The notes beneath the pieces are model-generated. The model did not search any database and was not told the DNA's origin. It was given only the letters and a program-made list of their open reading frames with translations. A stretch of 33,750 nucleotides of DNA from Ruminiclostridium sp. (lineage in GTDB: Bacteria; Bacillota; Clostridia; Oscillospirales; Ruminococcaceae). Shown here piece after piece: positions 14,142 to 24,191 of this stretch (position 1 is its first letter; each line of letters starts with the position of its first letter). A program made the translations under genes and the position numbers. The DNA lies in the NCBI GenBank assembly GCA_017472865.1, contig JAFUNV010000176.1:1-33750 (forward strand). Reading direction: 5' to 3'.

Positions 14142-14753
14142 TCATCGTTTATTCTTTATTAACAAAATGCTTTTTATTACCAGCAGGAGAAAAGCAATTA
14201 CAATTGCATACGCCTGTCTTGTCATCGCTAAAAACAGAACAATAGCAATATTCACAACAACAGATATATTCGTGAGAATATTCCGTCCTTTTTCTATTTG
14301 CATCTGATTGAGGATAACTTTTACTGCACCGGATAAGATAAGCAAAATGAATAAAGTCCAGTAAACCGCTCGGATTACAGCTGTTAAATCACTATGCGAA
14401 ACCAGACTGACAGAATAAATAAAGTCGTTTATCGTCTTAGGATAAAGCGGCAGAATAATAAGCAGGATATTCATCAAATCTGTAATTCCGAACAGCAAAT
14501 CGCAGATGTTCCGGATATTTGATTTATTTTCTCTTTCGGCTATGTTTACTATTTTTTCGCTTGACAGTAATTCGTCAATAGTAACTGAAAAGAATTTTGA
14601 AATCTCTTTCAGTGAGCCAATGCTTGGATATCCTCTGCCTGATTCCCATTTTGATATTGCAGTTCTGGATACATACAAGGCTTCGGCAAGTTCCTCCTGT
14701 GTAAGACCTTTACTCTTTCTCAGTTCCTGTAATTTCTCGTTGAATTCCACCAT
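14142..14753 (-). CDS. XRE-family HTH regulator with membrane helices
   Basis: A 203-aa protein. Residues ~4-62 form a classic Cro/CI HTH (LQELRKSKGLTQEELAEALYVSRTAISKWESGRGYPSIGSLKEISKFF). After a short linker, four hydrophobic helices follow (ICDLLFGITDLMNILLIILP, AVYWTLFILLILSGAV, ISVVVNIAIVLFLAM, AIVIAFLLLVIKSIL). This build is common in Firmicutes as membrane-tethered regulators that may sense envelope state. I chose ATG 14753 for its GGGAGGAAT ribosome site. It overlaps the 3' end of the PAP2 reading frame by 44 bp on the same strand. Targets are unknown. Confidence 0.85.
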   Translation of the reverse strand: MVEFNEKLQELRKSKGLTQEELAEALYVSRTAISKWESGRGYPSIGSLKEISKFFSVTIDELLSSEKIVNIAERENKSNIRNICDLLFGITDLMNILLIILPLYPKTINDFIYSVSLVSHSDLTAVIRAVYWTLFILLILSGAVKVILNQMQIEKGRNILTNISVVVNIAIVLFLAMTRQAYAIVIAFLLLVIKSILLIKNKR

Positions 14754-15345
14754 ATTCCTCCCGCTTTTTATCAAGCTGTAAAACATTTGCATAATAAATC
14801 AGAAACAATCCAGCACTTAAAAATACTGAGCCGATAATATCTGTCAGCCAATGAACGCCTGCAATAGTCCGTCCGATTAACATAAATAATGAAAAGAGAA
14901 TAGCGGATAACGTAATAATTTTTCTGACAGCCCTGTTTTTTATCCTTCGGTCAACCTGAAAAATAACAGTCGGCATAACACTTAACACAAGCAGCGTTGT
15001 TGATGAAGGATATGACGTTTCCATTATTCCGTCTATCAGTATGGGTCTGTAATTTATCGATATCATTTCAAAAATCAGATAGCCGAATATTATAATTACA
15101 TAATATACGCCTAACAGCAGAATATCAATATCCACTTTCAAAAGGCTTTTTCTTTGAAGTAGCTGAACAAAGCCGACTGCACCATAAATCATACAGCAGA
15201 ATATCGGTACAAGACCAAGCCAGTCGGTGATGTGATAAACTGTCATATTCACACCTGTCAGATTGTGAAACGAGCAATTCAGCGTCGCAAATCCCACATC
15301 CGTTCCATTTACTCCGACAGGCTGAACAGGCACATGAAAATTCAT
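14710..15345 (-). pseudogene. PAP2-family phosphatase, apparently 5'-truncated
   Basis: The frame encodes most of a PAP2 membrane phosphatase, a lipid-phosphate or undecaprenyl-pyrophosphate type. NYRPILI corresponds to the RP motif, YPSSTT to the PSGH motif, and GRTIAGVHWLTD to R-x5-H-x3-D with the catalytic His. Relatives as I remember them begin with a membrane helix that leads into VQPVGxxGT. Here that helix is missing and the frame starts at MNFHVPVQPVGVNG inside a perfect inverted repeat, with no ribosome site. The frame stays open up to 15447 but that part overlaps the HD-GYP gene. The 3' end overlaps the XRE gene. It may be a decaying copy or be expressed from an unusual start. Confidence 0.6.
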
Positions 15346-15353
15346 GTGCCTGT
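15326..15353. repeat. Perfect 13-bp inverted repeat at the PAP2/HD-GYP junction
   Basis: ACAGGCACATGAA (15326-15338) and TTCATGTGCCTGT (15341-15353) are exact complements with a 2-nt centre. On the + strand TTTT follows, but no + gene ends here. On the - strand it lies 15 bp past the HD-GYP stop without a U-run. It may be the signalling operon's terminator with its tail deleted. Confidence 0.7.
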
Positions 15354-15367
15354 TTTGCTTTACAGAA

Positions 15368-16438
15368 TCAATTACCTGCAATTTTTTTCTTTTCCCTGAG
15401 ATTATAGTCCGTGTCATTCTGAATAATCTCCAGCATAACCTTTGCAAAAACAGGGTCGAACTGTGTGCCTATGCATTTATCAATCTCTTCACGCACCACG
15501 CTCTGAGGCAGCACATCTCTGTAACTTCGGTTAGAGGTCATTGCGTCATAGGCGTCAGCAACGCCGATAATTCTTGCAATAAGCGGAATTTCTTCGCCCT
15601 TTAAGCCTTCGGGATAGCCTCTACCGTCGTATCGCTCATGGTGATACTTTGCGCCGACTGCTATATCGGGAAGCTCTGACATTTTTTCAAGTATCTCAGC
15701 ACCAATCATGGGGTGAGTTTTTATAATTGCATATTCTTCGTCATTGAGCCGTGAAGTCTTATTGATTATTTCATCAGGTACGCCTATTTTGCCTATATCG
15801 TGGAGAAGACCTATGTAGTAGATATCCTCCTGCTCCTGTTCCGTCATACCGCAGCGCTCAGCAATCATTCTCGAATACTCCGCCACACGCTCTGAATGAC
15901 CGTTGGTGTATTTATCCTTGGCATCTATGGTACCCGCAAGAGTAATCATAACCTGTGTGGTAAGGCGGTGCAGCTTACGGTTGTTTCGGTGCAGTTCTTT
16001 GGTCTGCCTGTCAACTTCGGCACGCAGTCCCGACTGCAGACGTTCAAGCTCCAGAATACGGCTGATACGCATAAGCATTATTTCCGCAACAACAGGCTTT
16101 GTGATGAAATCCTGAACGCCAAGCTCAAAGCAGTGAAGCTCAGAATCACGGTCGTCATCAGCGGTAAGGCAGATTATGGGAATTTCCTTAAGCCTTTCGT
16201 CCTTTTTTATTATATCCAGAAACTCAAAGCCGTCCATTTCGGGCATACGCAAATCCAGCAGTATCATATCAACAGTATTGTTTTCAAGATATCTGAACGC
16301 TGCCTTTCCCGAAGTAACAGCAGTAACATTATACTTTTTTGAAAGTATATTCTTTATTAAAACAAGATTTATCTTGCTGTCATCAATTGCAAGTATCCTC
16401 TCAGTTTCAGGCTGTATATTGATTGCATCGTTTTCCAT
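15368..16438 (-). CDS. Response regulator with HD-GYP c-di-GMP phosphodiesterase domain
   Basis: A 356-aa cytoplasmic protein. Residues ~13-130 are a receiver (acidic DD at 19-20, phospho-acceptor Asp62 in LLDLRMPEMDG, Lys114 in FITKP). A coiled-coil linker (~130-160) leads to an HD-GYP domain (~160-345) with LLHDIGK (His212, Asp213), HHERYDGRGYPEGL and IARIIGVADAYDAMTS. All the hallmark residues for hydrolysing c-di-GMP are present. It is the last gene of the signalling operon, 30 bp after the cyclase gene. Its receiver is a likely phosphorelay target of the hybrid kinase. GGGAG lies rather far (about 12 nt) from the ATG, so translation may be weak. Confidence 0.93.
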   Translation of the reverse strand: MENDAINIQPETERILAIDDSKINLVLIKNILSKKYNVTAVTSGKAAFRYLENNTVDMILLDLRMPEMDGFEFLDIIKKDERLKEIPIICLTADDDRDSELHCFELGVQDFITKPVVAEIMLMRISRILELERLQSGLRAEVDRQTKELHRNNRKLHRLTTQVMITLAGTIDAKDKYTNGHSERVAEYSRMIAERCGMTEQEQEDIYYIGLLHDIGKIGVPDEIINKTSRLNDEEYAIIKTHPMIGAEILEKMSELPDIAVGAKYHHERYDGRGYPEGLKGEEIPLIARIIGVADAYDAMTSNRSYRDVLPQSVVREEIDKCIGTQFDPVFAKVMLEIIQNDTDYNLREKKKIAGN

Positions 16439-16468
16439 TACCGTATTATTCTCCCATTAACATATTTA

Positions 16469-17872
16469 TCAGAGCTTTACAACTTCACTTTCAGCGGTTC
16501 TTCTTCCGTTTTTCATAAGTCCGCTGCTTTCCATTTTTACAACGTCATAATCAAATATAAGGTCGCCCTTATACATATCCTTATAGCAGCTGAGGATTCT
16601 TTCCGCACAGATTTGTCCGCCGTTTTCCTTTGAATCATAAAGCATAACGATAACCTGACGGCTGGAATATCTGGCGGAAACATCAGCCCTTCTCAGGGAA
16701 GTAAAAATTGCACGGTCAAGAATTTCTACCGCCTGCTCAATTTCGGCAGGGTCAGCGTTTTCATTACGCAGGGTAAAAAGAATTGTGTTCACATCTTCGC
16801 TGTGCCGGTCGACAATTCTGCGTATAAAATTATAGACGTAGTGGAAATTGTCAAAATCCAGCATATATGCGCCCTTACCGGGGTCGCTTCTGTGCATCAT
16901 ATCGCGCAGATTGTTAAGGTCCACACGGTTGCTGGCACGCTTATTTTCCGCAGCATACTGGTCGCTGAAGAAATGGTAGGAATTCTTACCGTTCTGCTTT
17001 ACACAGTAAAGCGCCTTATCTGCAGCGTTATACAGACTCTTGAAATCCTCGCCGTCCTCGGGGAACTGTGCAATTCCCACTGAAACAGAGGAGTTTGTTT
17101 CAAACTTGCTTTTTTCAAGGAAGCAGCCCATTTCCGCAATTATATCAGCCGCGTGATTTCCCAGTGCCGACTTGGAGCTTGGCCCTGCTACAAAGGTCAT
17201 GAATTCATCACCGCCGATACGGCAGATAATGTCGTCCTCGCCTGCGAATTTACGAAGAGCGTCAGCAAACGCCTTAAGAGTTCCGTCGCCTGCCATGTGT
17301 CCGTAGTTATCGTTGATTGCCTTGAAGTTATCCATATCCATCATGAACAGTGCTCCCCTGACGCCCTTGCTTAACATTTCGCCCACCTTTTCTTCGGTAT
17401 ATGCGCGGTTCCAGAGGCCTGTGAGTGCGTCCTTATTGGACTTGCTCTTTATATCCGAAACCTCCCTGATTTTTTCATCAAGACGGTTGGCAAGGCTCTT
17501 ACGCAGCTCTTCAAGCTCCAGTATTCTTCCTATTCTTGAACGCATTACCGCAGTTACAAAGGGCTTTGCAATAAAGTCAAGCGCTCCAGCGTCAAAGCAT
17601 TTCTGTTCTGTTTCAGGGTCGTTGTCAGCGGTCAGGAATACTACGGGAATATTTACGCACTCAGGATTTTCACGTATTTTTCCCATGACCTCGAAACCGT
17701 CCATTTCCGGCATATTTATATCAAGAAGAATAACATCGGGAATATTATTTTCAAGGAATTTAAGCGCCTGCGCCCCCGAAATAACCGCTGTGGTCTTGTA
17801 TATATCGGAAAGGGCGGTTTTTGCCGCTGTCAGATTTGCCTTGTTGTCGTCAACAATTAATATATGCTTCAT
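16469..17872 (-). CDS. Response regulator diguanylate cyclase (REC-GGDEF) with a degenerate second cyclase-like domain
   Basis: A 467-aa protein. The receiver (1-120) has Asp51 in LLDINMPEMDG and Lys103 in FIAKP. The GGDEF domain (~140-305) has DALTGLWNR, MMDMDNFKAINDNYGHMAGD and an intact GGDEF at 220-224, so it should make c-di-GMP. The usual inhibitory RxxD site five residues upstream reads GEDD, so product inhibition may be absent. Residues ~318-460 look like a worn second GGDEF fold: GAYMLDFDNFHYVYN mirrors the metal-binding segment and LRRADVSARYSSRQVIVML sits where RxGGDEF would be. The gap after DegV is 31 bp. Confidence 0.92.
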   Translation of the reverse strand: MKHILIVDDNKANLTAAKTALSDIYKTTAVISGAQALKFLENNIPDVILLDINMPEMDGFEVMGKIRENPECVNIPVVFLTADNDPETEQKCFDAGALDFIAKPFVTAVMRSRIGRILELEELRKSLANRLDEKIREVSDIKSKSNKDALTGLWNRAYTEEKVGEMLSKGVRGALFMMDMDNFKAINDNYGHMAGDGTLKAFADALRKFAGEDDIICRIGGDEFMTFVAGPSSKSALGNHAADIIAEMGCFLEKSKFETNSSVSVGIAQFPEDGEDFKSLYNAADKALYCVKQNGKNSYHFFSDQYAAENKRASNRVDLNNLRDMMHRSDPGKGAYMLDFDNFHYVYNFIRRIVDRHSEDVNTILFTLRNENADPAEIEQAVEILDRAIFTSLRRADVSARYSSRQVIVMLYDSKENGGQICAERILSCYKDMYKGDLIFDYDVVKMESSGLMKNGRRTAESEVVKL

Positions 17873-17903
17873 AAATTCTTTCCTTTCTTTGTATCAGCAC
17901 CTG

Positions 17904-18767
17904 TTATTCCATGATATAAAGCAATCCGAAGGTGCGGGGACCGCTGTTGCTGGAAACTGTTGCAGAGGCTTTGGTTACAATAACCTCATTAAACTTCATA
18001 ATATGGTTTACTTCCATTTTTGCAAGCCTAATATCGCTCGTCCTGCACCCTGCATGAGTAATAAAAAGCCTGTCGCTTTTTATTTTTTTGTAATTTTTGA
18101 GCTCCGAACGGATATATTTTACAGCACTTTTTTCATAATTACCTATCTGAAAGGATTTGAGCTTCAGATATCCTCCCTCCATGCCGAGAACAGGGTGTAT
18201 TCTGAAAAAACTGCATATCTGATGCGCTCTCTTGCTGACCTTTCCGTTGCGGTAAAGATAATCGGCGTTATCAGCCATAAATGAGGTCGAAATCCTGTCA
18301 CGCATACTCTCGATTTCTGTGATTATCTGAGCGCATCCCGCACCGCCTCTGACCATTTCAGCCGCACGGAGCGCCATGTGTCCTATGCCTGTTGTAATGT
18401 GCCATGAATCTACTATATGGATGCGTTTTCCGTCTTCACCCATTCGTTCAACTGCCTGTGTGGCATACTCAACGGATTTACTCAGCCTGGAGCTTGTGGA
18501 TATATGAATAACCTGGTCGTATGTTCTGAGCTTTTCAGTAAAAAAGCTCAGAAATTCATCTGCGGGCGGCGCTTCTGTAATGCTTTTTTCCCCACCGCTT
18601 TCAAGATAATCAAATATGTTCTGAGCAGTTATTTCGTCGACGTCCTTGAAACGACCGCTGTCCGTTTCAATGTAGAAATAAATAAGGTCAATATTATTCT
18701 TTTTCAGCATTTCATCAGGCAGGTCGCACACACAGTCGGTGGTTACACAAATTTTATTCTCCGCCAT
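17904..18767 (-). CDS. DegV family protein
   Basis: A 287-aa DegV/EDD-fold protein that binds a fatty acid, as in FakB-type subunits. Visible parts are VTTDCVCDLPDEML at the start, ITEAPPADEFLSFF, HISTSSRLSKSVEYA and the closing SNSGPRTFGLLY. ATG 18767 lies one base past the kinase stop (TGATATG), with AGGG upstream, so the two genes are translationally coupled. A DegV gene inside a c-di-GMP signalling operon is unusual. No fatty-acid kinase gene (FakA type) is present in this window. Confidence 0.9.
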   Translation of the reverse strand: MAENKICVTTDCVCDLPDEMLKKNNIDLIYFYIETDSGRFKDVDEITAQNIFDYLESGGEKSITEAPPADEFLSFFTEKLRTYDQVIHISTSSRLSKSVEYATQAVERMGEDGKRIHIVDSWHITTGIGHMALRAAEMVRGGAGCAQIITEIESMRDRISTSFMADNADYLYRNGKVSKRAHQICSFFRIHPVLGMEGGYLKLKSFQIGNYEKSAVKYIRSELKNYKKIKSDRLFITHAGCRTSDIRLAKMEVNHIMKFNEVIVTKASATVSSNSGPRTFGLLYIME

Positions 18768-18768
18768 A

Positions 18769-21700
18769 TCAACCCTGCTCCTTTTCTGCAAAAATCTCTG
18801 CTCTCATTGTTTCAAGCTCCGCAAAAGCGCTGTCATATTCAAAATCCGCCGCATACTCGGCAATTCTGCCCAGCCATGTTCTCAGGGGCTTTCCGTTATA
18901 GGCATAGGCTGAAGCTTCCTTTGCCAGCCGCACCGTTTCATCTCCGTCAAAATCATTACAGCTGGTTTCAATAAGAGACATATACTCAGTCAGCTTTTCA
19001 AGGGTTATGGGCTCAGCCGTAAGCTCAGCTTCGTTTATTTCTTCCTTTTCAAGGGTTATGCCGTTTTTAGCAAGCAGCGCCATACCCTCTTCAACCACTT
19101 CGCCATACAGCTTCATAAGCTCGTTGTTTTCTTTCCTGATTACATCGTAATCTCCAGCCTTGCCTGCAAGCTCCAGCTTCTTTGCAAATTCAGACATTTT
19201 TACCGCGCCGATATTGAGCGACGTACTCTTCAGGGCGTGAACCTCGGTTATGTAATTCTTCCAGCTTGCCTGTGCTGCAAGCTCTGTTATCTGAAGCTGC
19301 TTCTCTTCGCCCTTACGCACATACATTTCAAGTATTTCATAATATGCGTCCTCACTTCCGCCTGTATAGGTCAGACCCTTTGAAACGGAAATGTGTATAC
19401 CTTCGTCGTAAGTACGCTTTTTAACATTGCTCCTGCGGTCGCCCTTGCCATATACGGCAGAAACAGGCGGCATTATCTTATCAGCCGGCAGCCATTTTTT
19501 AAGGACCCTGTCAAGAGCTGTAAGCTCTATGGGCTTTGCAATAAAATCGTTGAGCCCTGATTCGATGAACATTTCGCGTACACCGCTAACTGCGTTTGCG
19601 GTAAGCGCAATAACAGGCAATTTTTTATAATACTCGCCTTCCATCTGCCTTATGATACCTGTAGCCTCCACACCGTCCATTTCCGGCATCATGTGGTCCA
19701 TAAACACAAGGTCGATATCCTTTGAGCGGAGCATAGAAATTGCCGCTTTACCGCTGTCTGCGGTAATAATCTGCATGTGATAGGGCTGCATAAGTCCCGC
19801 CGCAACCCTGAGGTTAATATCGGTATCATCAACAATAAGCACCCGTGCTCTCGGCGCCGAGAAGGAAATTGATGAACCTCTGCGTTCGCTGAGATTGAGC
19901 ATAATGCTTTCGTTATTCAGTGCCGAAGCCGCCGACATCGTATAGAAAGGCTTATAGATACACTTTATGTCAGGCGGCAGCTGAACAGCGTCTGTTGCCG
20001 CCTGAATAAGCACTGTGCTTACCTTCTGTGATATCTCCGAGAAATAATCCTTATGGGCGAGATATTCTTCCTTGCCTATAAAGCAGTGGGTTATAGCTCC
20101 GCTGTCCACCAAGCGCTTAAGTTCGTCCATCATAGTGGTATGTATCATCTTTACCTTGAGCTGACGGCTCATCTCGTTCATCAGCGCAATATACTGCTGC
20201 TCTACGGCAGGCTCTTCAAACTTCTTCAAGTCGATAAATACCGCTGCATTGAGCTTTTCGGGTTCATTTACGCTGACAAAGGGACGGTTATCGCTTACCT
20301 TCAGAGGAATAACAAAGCTGAAGACCGAGCCCTGTCCGTATACGCTTGAAACGTTGATAAAACCGCCCATCTGTGTTACAAGGCGTTTTGAAATAGCAAG
20401 ACCAAGACCTGTGCCTTCAATGGAACGGTTCTTTCGGGTATCAACCTGCTGGAAGCTTTTAAACAGCTTCTCAAGGTTTTCATCGGTTATGCCTATACCT
20501 GAATCCTCGACGGAAATTTTAAGGTTTATGCCGTAATCCTGCACCGAATACGAAACATGAAGGGTAACCGCACCCGAATTTGTAAACTTTACTGCATTGG
20601 TCATGAGATTTATCATTATCTGACGTATACGCACCTCGTCGCCGATAAGACCGCAGGGTATATCAGGGTCAGCGTGAACCATAATCTCGATTTTTTTGTC
20701 ACCCTTTCGGGTCATGGTCATATTTATAACGTCATTGAGCATGGAGGCGATATTGAACTCCGCTTCAATAAGCTCCATCTTGCCTGATTCGATTTTTGAG
20801 AAATCAAGTATATCGTTGATGATAGACAAAAGGCTTCTGCCCGAGCTCTGGATATTGAAGCAGTTTTCTCTGACATTTTCGCTTATATCCTGGTCGCGGA
20901 GTATAAGCTCGCACATACCCACGATAGCGTTCATAGGCGTTCTTATCTCATGGGACATATTAGCAAGAAAGTCGCTCTTTGCACGGTTTGCTTCTTCTGC
21001 GGCAATTTTCGCCTGACGCATTTCTTCACTCTGCTGAACCTTGCGTTCAGCACCGACAAGATAAAAAATGATTATTACAATAAGCAGCCACAGTAAGCCG
21101 AAGGTCCATAATACCAGCGGAATAATCAGATTTATATCACCTGCGGGAACATTTGACGGAACATAACCCATTATGTATAATCCCGGGTAGCTTGTTTCCG
21201 CCGCAAAAAGCACAGTACTTTCATCATCGTTGTATGCCGCCGCAGAAACGTTTATATTCATAGACTTGCGGATAGCCTCAATAGCAGCGGCATTGCTTTC
21301 AGTATTGAGGTCATAAGCCTCAGCCGTTGAACCTACTGAACGGAGTATGATATTTCCGTCAGAATCAACAAGGAAGCATTCTCCTATGCCGCCATAGCAT
21401 ATAAGGTTGAGCTTTTCTTCAAAAGCGTCACTGCTGTAAAGCTTATAAAGTACATACTTTACGTTTGAACCACTGTATACAGGCACTGCAAACAATACAG
21501 CGTCGCTGCTGACGCTGACCGATGGGTTTCCGCGCACTGCATCAAAAAATCCGTCATAATCAGAAAAGCTCAGCTCCTCACCGTATGCAGCAGAACCGTC
21601 AATGCGCATTACACCGTAGGATACGCCCTCATGCTCCTTGAAAATATTGTTGAGCATACCGCTTTCGATATCCACAAATACCGTAGATTCGCTGAGTAAA

Positions 21701-21897
21701 TCCAGCTCGTTTTTAAAGCTGTTGTCTACCGCCTGAGCCGACATACGGCTGTAGCCCGATACGTGGTCTTCTATCTGACTGTGAGTAATACCGCGCAGCT
21801 TCACCCACATAAATACGCACACGATGCCGATTATAACAAAGCCCAGTATTATCAGCACTGCCGCATACAGAAAACGCTTTGCGTCAACCTTCCTCAT
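18769..21897 (-). CDS. Hybrid sensor histidine kinase with receiver and HPt domains
   Basis: A 1042-aa membrane kinase. Helix 1 ([23 protein letters not shown]) and helix 2 ([25 protein letters not shown]) flank a ~220-residue extracellular Cache-like sensor. HisKA carries [16 protein letters not shown] (His316), followed by a HATPase with DSGIGI and GTGLGLAI boxes. A degenerate receiver-like stretch (~545-660, ending [10 protein letters not shown]) precedes a full receiver (Asp734 in [15 protein letters not shown]). The C-terminal HPt has [11 protein letters not shown] (His887). Phosphate can pass His-Asp-His and then to separate receivers, and the next genes supply two. I chose ATG 21897, which overlaps the BMP stop by 14 bp and follows GAAGGAG. 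It lies downstream of two binding-protein genes that may present its ligand. Confidence 0.93.
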   Translation of the reverse strand: MRKVDAKRFLYAAVLIILGFVIIGIVCVFMWVKLRGITHSQIEDHVSGYSRMSAQAVDNSFKNELDLLSESTVFVDIESGMLNNIFKEHEGVSYGVMRIDGSAAYGEELSFSDYDGFFDAVRGNPSVSVSSDAVLFAVPVYSGSNVKYVLYKLYSSDAFEEKLNLICYGGIGECFLVDSDGNIILRSVGSTAEAYDLNTESNAAAIEAIRKSMNINVSAAAYNDDESTVLFAAETSYPGLYIMGYVPSNVPAGDINLIIPLVLWTFGLLWLLIVIIIFYLVGAERKVQQSEEMRQAKIAAEEANRAKSDFLANMSHEIRTPMNAIVGMCELILRDQDISENVRENCFNIQSSGRSLLSIINDILDFSKIESGKMELIEAEFNIASMLNDVINMTMTRKGDKKIEIMVHADPDIPCGLIGDEVRIRQIMINLMTNAVKFTNSGAVTLHVSYSVQDYGINLKISVEDSGIGITDENLEKLFKSFQQVDTRKNRSIEGTGLGLAISKRLVTQMGGFINVSSVYGQGSVFSFVIPLKVSDNRPFVSVNEPEKLNAAVFIDLKKFEEPAVEQQYIALMNEMSRQLKVKMIHTTMMDELKRLVDSGAITHCFIGKEEYLAHKDYFSEISQKVSTVLIQAATDAVQLPPDIKCIYKPFYTMSAASALNNESIMLNLSERRGSSISFSAPRARVLIVDDTDINLRVAAGLMQPYHMQIITADSGKAAISMLRSKDIDLVFMDHMMPEMDGVEATGIIRQMEGEYYKKLPVIALTANAVSGVREMFIESGLNDFIAKPIELTALDRVLKKWLPADKIMPPVSAVYGKGDRRSNVKKRTYDEGIHISVSKGLTYTGGSEDAYYEILEMYVRKGEEKQLQITELAAQASWKNYITEVHALKSTSLNIGAVKMSEFAKKLELAGKAGDYDVIRKENNELMKLYGEVVEEGMALLAKNGITLEKEEINEAELTAEPITLEKLTEYMSLIETSCNDFDGDETVRLAKEASAYAYNGKPLRTWLGRIAEYAADFEYDSAFAELETMRAEIFAEKEQG

Positions 21898-22990
21898 TGT
21901 ATATTTCCACTCCTTCAACAAACCAATCCATATTTATAAGCAGGGTATCATCACTGAGAGTTTCGCCCTCGCCGCATTGTAAATTTCCGTTATTGTCGTA
22001 AATTATTCCCGAAAAAACATCATTGCCGCTGTATAGTCTGTTAAGCGCTTTTTCTACCTCCTGTCGGGTAATATCGCTTACCGACGGCGATAATTCTGAC
22101 AGGGCAACCACACCCGTATCAATGCCGAACCATCTGCGCTGTACCGAATTCGGCTGACCCTGCACAAATTCTCTTATTATCTGAAAATAAAGCGAATCCC
22201 AGTTCCACACCGAGGCTGTAAGATACTTATCGGATAATCCCTCGGCAATTTCATTGTACCCTATGGAATACACGCCTGCGCTGTCTGCTGTCTGAGCTGT
22301 GTAGTGCTGGTTCTGATGATATGTTACAACGTCTGCGGCTTTGTCGGCTATCAGTTTTTCAGCCGCCGCAGTCTCTTTTTCTCCGTTATCCCATGAATCC
22401 GTCCAGCTTACATAAACCACTGCTTCGGGATTTACGCTTTTCACACCCAAAGTAAAGGCATTAATACCTCTGTTTACCTCGCAATTTGGCATTGCGGCAA
22501 CATATCCGACAGAATTGCTCTCCGTCTGCAGACCTGCTACAATTCCCGCCAGATAACGCGCCTGATACATTCTTCCGAAATAAGAGGTCAGGTTTTCCGA
22601 AACGTACTCGGAGGAGATTGCGTAAAATGCTACGTCAGAATAGCGGTCTATGACCTCCTTAGCTTCGGTGGAGTAGGAATAGCTCGACAGAATTATCATC
22701 TGCGCGCCTTCATCCACAAGCTCGTGTATGGCTTCAGCACATCTGCCGCTTCCCTCTTCAACATTTTCTTTTACAATAAGCTTTGTTCCGAGCTTTTCAC
22801 AGGCGGAAACAACACCGTTGTAATGGACGCTGTTCCAGCCGCTGTCTGTGGTTTCACCGGTGATTATCAGTCCCACTCTGGGAGTGTTATTCCTTTCAGA
22901 GCCTGTTGTAGCTATAAGCACTATTAATGCTGCAAGAACCACGGCAGCCAGAAACAGCAGTATCCTCTGTCTCAGTTTATGATTATCCAT
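21884..22990 (-). CDS. BMP/Med-family ligand-binding protein, membrane-anchored (copy 2)
   Basis: A 368-aa extracytoplasmic binding protein of the BMP (PnrA/TmpC/Med) type, a family that often binds nucleosides. An N-terminal anchor ([20 protein letters not shown]) lacks a lipobox Cys. The binding fold follows: [34 protein letters not shown], the [21 protein letters not shown] signature, then [18 protein letters not shown] and [11 protein letters not shown]. It is a paralogue of the preceding gene, with matching motifs throughout. ATG 22990 overlaps that gene's stop by 8 bp, with AAGGAG upstream. No ABC permease or ATPase gene is nearby, so sensing fits better than uptake. Confidence 0.88.
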   Translation of the reverse strand: MDNHKLRQRILLFLAAVVLAALIVLIATTGSERNNTPRVGLIITGETTDSGWNSVHYNGVVSACEKLGTKLIVKENVEEGSGRCAEAIHELVDEGAQMIILSSYSYSTEAKEVIDRYSDVAFYAISSEYVSENLTSYFGRMYQARYLAGIVAGLQTESNSVGYVAAMPNCEVNRGINAFTLGVKSVNPEAVVYVSWTDSWDNGEKETAAAEKLIADKAADVVTYHQNQHYTAQTADSAGVYSIGYNEIAEGLSDKYLTASVWNWDSLYFQIIREFVQGQPNSVQRRWFGIDTGVVALSELSPSVSDITRQEVEKALNRLYSGNDVFSGIIYDNNGNLQCGEGETLSDDTLLINMDWFVEGVEIYNEEG

Positions 22991-24074
22991 CAATCACTAC
23001 TCCTTCTACATACCAGTCCAATTCATTCAGCATAGCTTCGTCAGTCATGCTTTCGCCCTCTGCAACACGCAGGTTACCCTCATTGTCATATATAGGACCA
23101 TAGAAAACATCAAAGGTTCCGTTGTTCAGCCTTGCACGTTCCGCTTCAATTACCTCGTTTATTCCGTCCTCTGCTTTTTCAGACAAAGGCGCTATGTCCA
23201 TAATACCCGTGTCAGAGCCTTCCCAGTAATTCACACCCTCAAATTTTCCCTGAAGACATCTGAGAATATGCGAGGTGTAGAATTTCTCCCAGTCCCATAC
23301 CGCAGCTGTAAGGTATGTCTCAGGATAAAGTGCGCTGTTGTCGATATTGTATCCGATTGACATAACTCCGTGCTCATCAGCAACTCTGAGAGGCTCCAGC
23401 GAATCGGTATGCATGGCCAGTATGTCGATATTATGCTCGCTTATAAGAGTTTCCGCCGCGTTTGCTGTTGCCATATCCGCATTCCAAGAATTTATCCATC
23501 GTACATATACCTTCGCTTCAGGGTTCACACTACGCACACCAAGAGCGAATGCGTTTATGCCTCTGTTGACTTCCGGTATGGGGAATGCCGCCGCATACCC
23601 GATTTCATTTGTCTTTGTCTGCAATCCTGCCGCTATTCCTGTGAGATATCTCATCTGATACATTCTTCCGAAATATGTGGACAGATTTTTACGGCAGCTT
23701 GTACCTGTTGCATGGAAAAAGAAAATTTCAGGGTACTGCTCGGCTGCTTTTACTATATGCTCACTGTAAATGGCTGAGTTGGCAATTATTATCTCACAGC
23801 CGTTATCCACAAGCTCATCTATAATACCGAGTACACTATCCGTAGTTACAAACTCCTTGTATGTAATATCAAGGTTAAGCTGCTTCGCTGTTTCCACCAT
23901 ACCTTCATAATGTGACTGACTCCAGCTTTTATCGTTCATATAGCCGTTAAGTATAACTCCTACCTTTGTATGTGCTTCCGTCACGTCGGGCGTTTCTTCA
24001 TAGGCGTTTATCATGAAAATACCCGCCACGATAGCAACAACAACAATTATTACTGTAATAATTATCTTTTTCAT
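22983..24074 (-). CDS. BMP/Med-family ligand-binding protein, membrane-anchored (copy 1)
   Basis: A 363-aa paralogue of the next gene. An N-terminal hydrophobic anchor (IIITVIIVVVAIVAGIFMI) is followed by VGVILNGYMNDKSWSQSHYEGM, STYFGRMYQMRYLTGIAAGLQT, NRGINAFALGVRSVNPEA and TAAVWDWEKFYTSHI. Both copies end with a matching xDWFVEGV/LDWYVEGV motif. I chose ATG 24074 because GTGGAG lies just upstream. The frame is open to 24119 but that part has no ribosome site. It is the first gene of the six-gene signalling operon, ~110 nt after a consensus promoter. Confidence 0.88.
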   Translation of the reverse strand: MKKIIITVIIVVVAIVAGIFMINAYEETPDVTEAHTKVGVILNGYMNDKSWSQSHYEGMVETAKQLNLDITYKEFVTTDSVLGIIDELVDNGCEIIIANSAIYSEHIVKAAEQYPEIFFFHATGTSCRKNLSTYFGRMYQMRYLTGIAAGLQTKTNEIGYAAAFPIPEVNRGINAFALGVRSVNPEAKVYVRWINSWNADMATANAAETLISEHNIDILAMHTDSLEPLRVADEHGVMSIGYNIDNSALYPETYLTAAVWDWEKFYTSHILRCLQGKFEGVNYWEGSDTGIMDIAPLSEKAEDGINEVIEAERARLNNGTFDVFYGPIYDNEGNLRVAEGESMTDEAMLNELDWYVEGVVIDG

Positions 24075-24191
24075 TTTTTCACTCCACAAAGAACAATTAC
24101 AATGCGCTTTTACGTGCATTCAAGCCTGCCGCGCAAAATCGGCGGTTAGACTAAGACACGTATAAATGCTGAACTTAATTATAACTTACCA

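Noticed and set aside
17313..18284. 323-aa + strand frame
   Set aside because: It lies antisense across the cyclase and DegV genes, both with clear domains and ribosome sites; the composition is Ser/Leu-rich shadow sequence.
18417..18974. 185-aa + strand frame
   Set aside because: Antisense to DegV and the end of the hybrid kinase; no ribosome site and no domain.
22983..24074. BMP genes as part of an ABC uptake operon
   Set aside because: No permease or ATPase gene follows; a sensor kinase is directly downstream instead.
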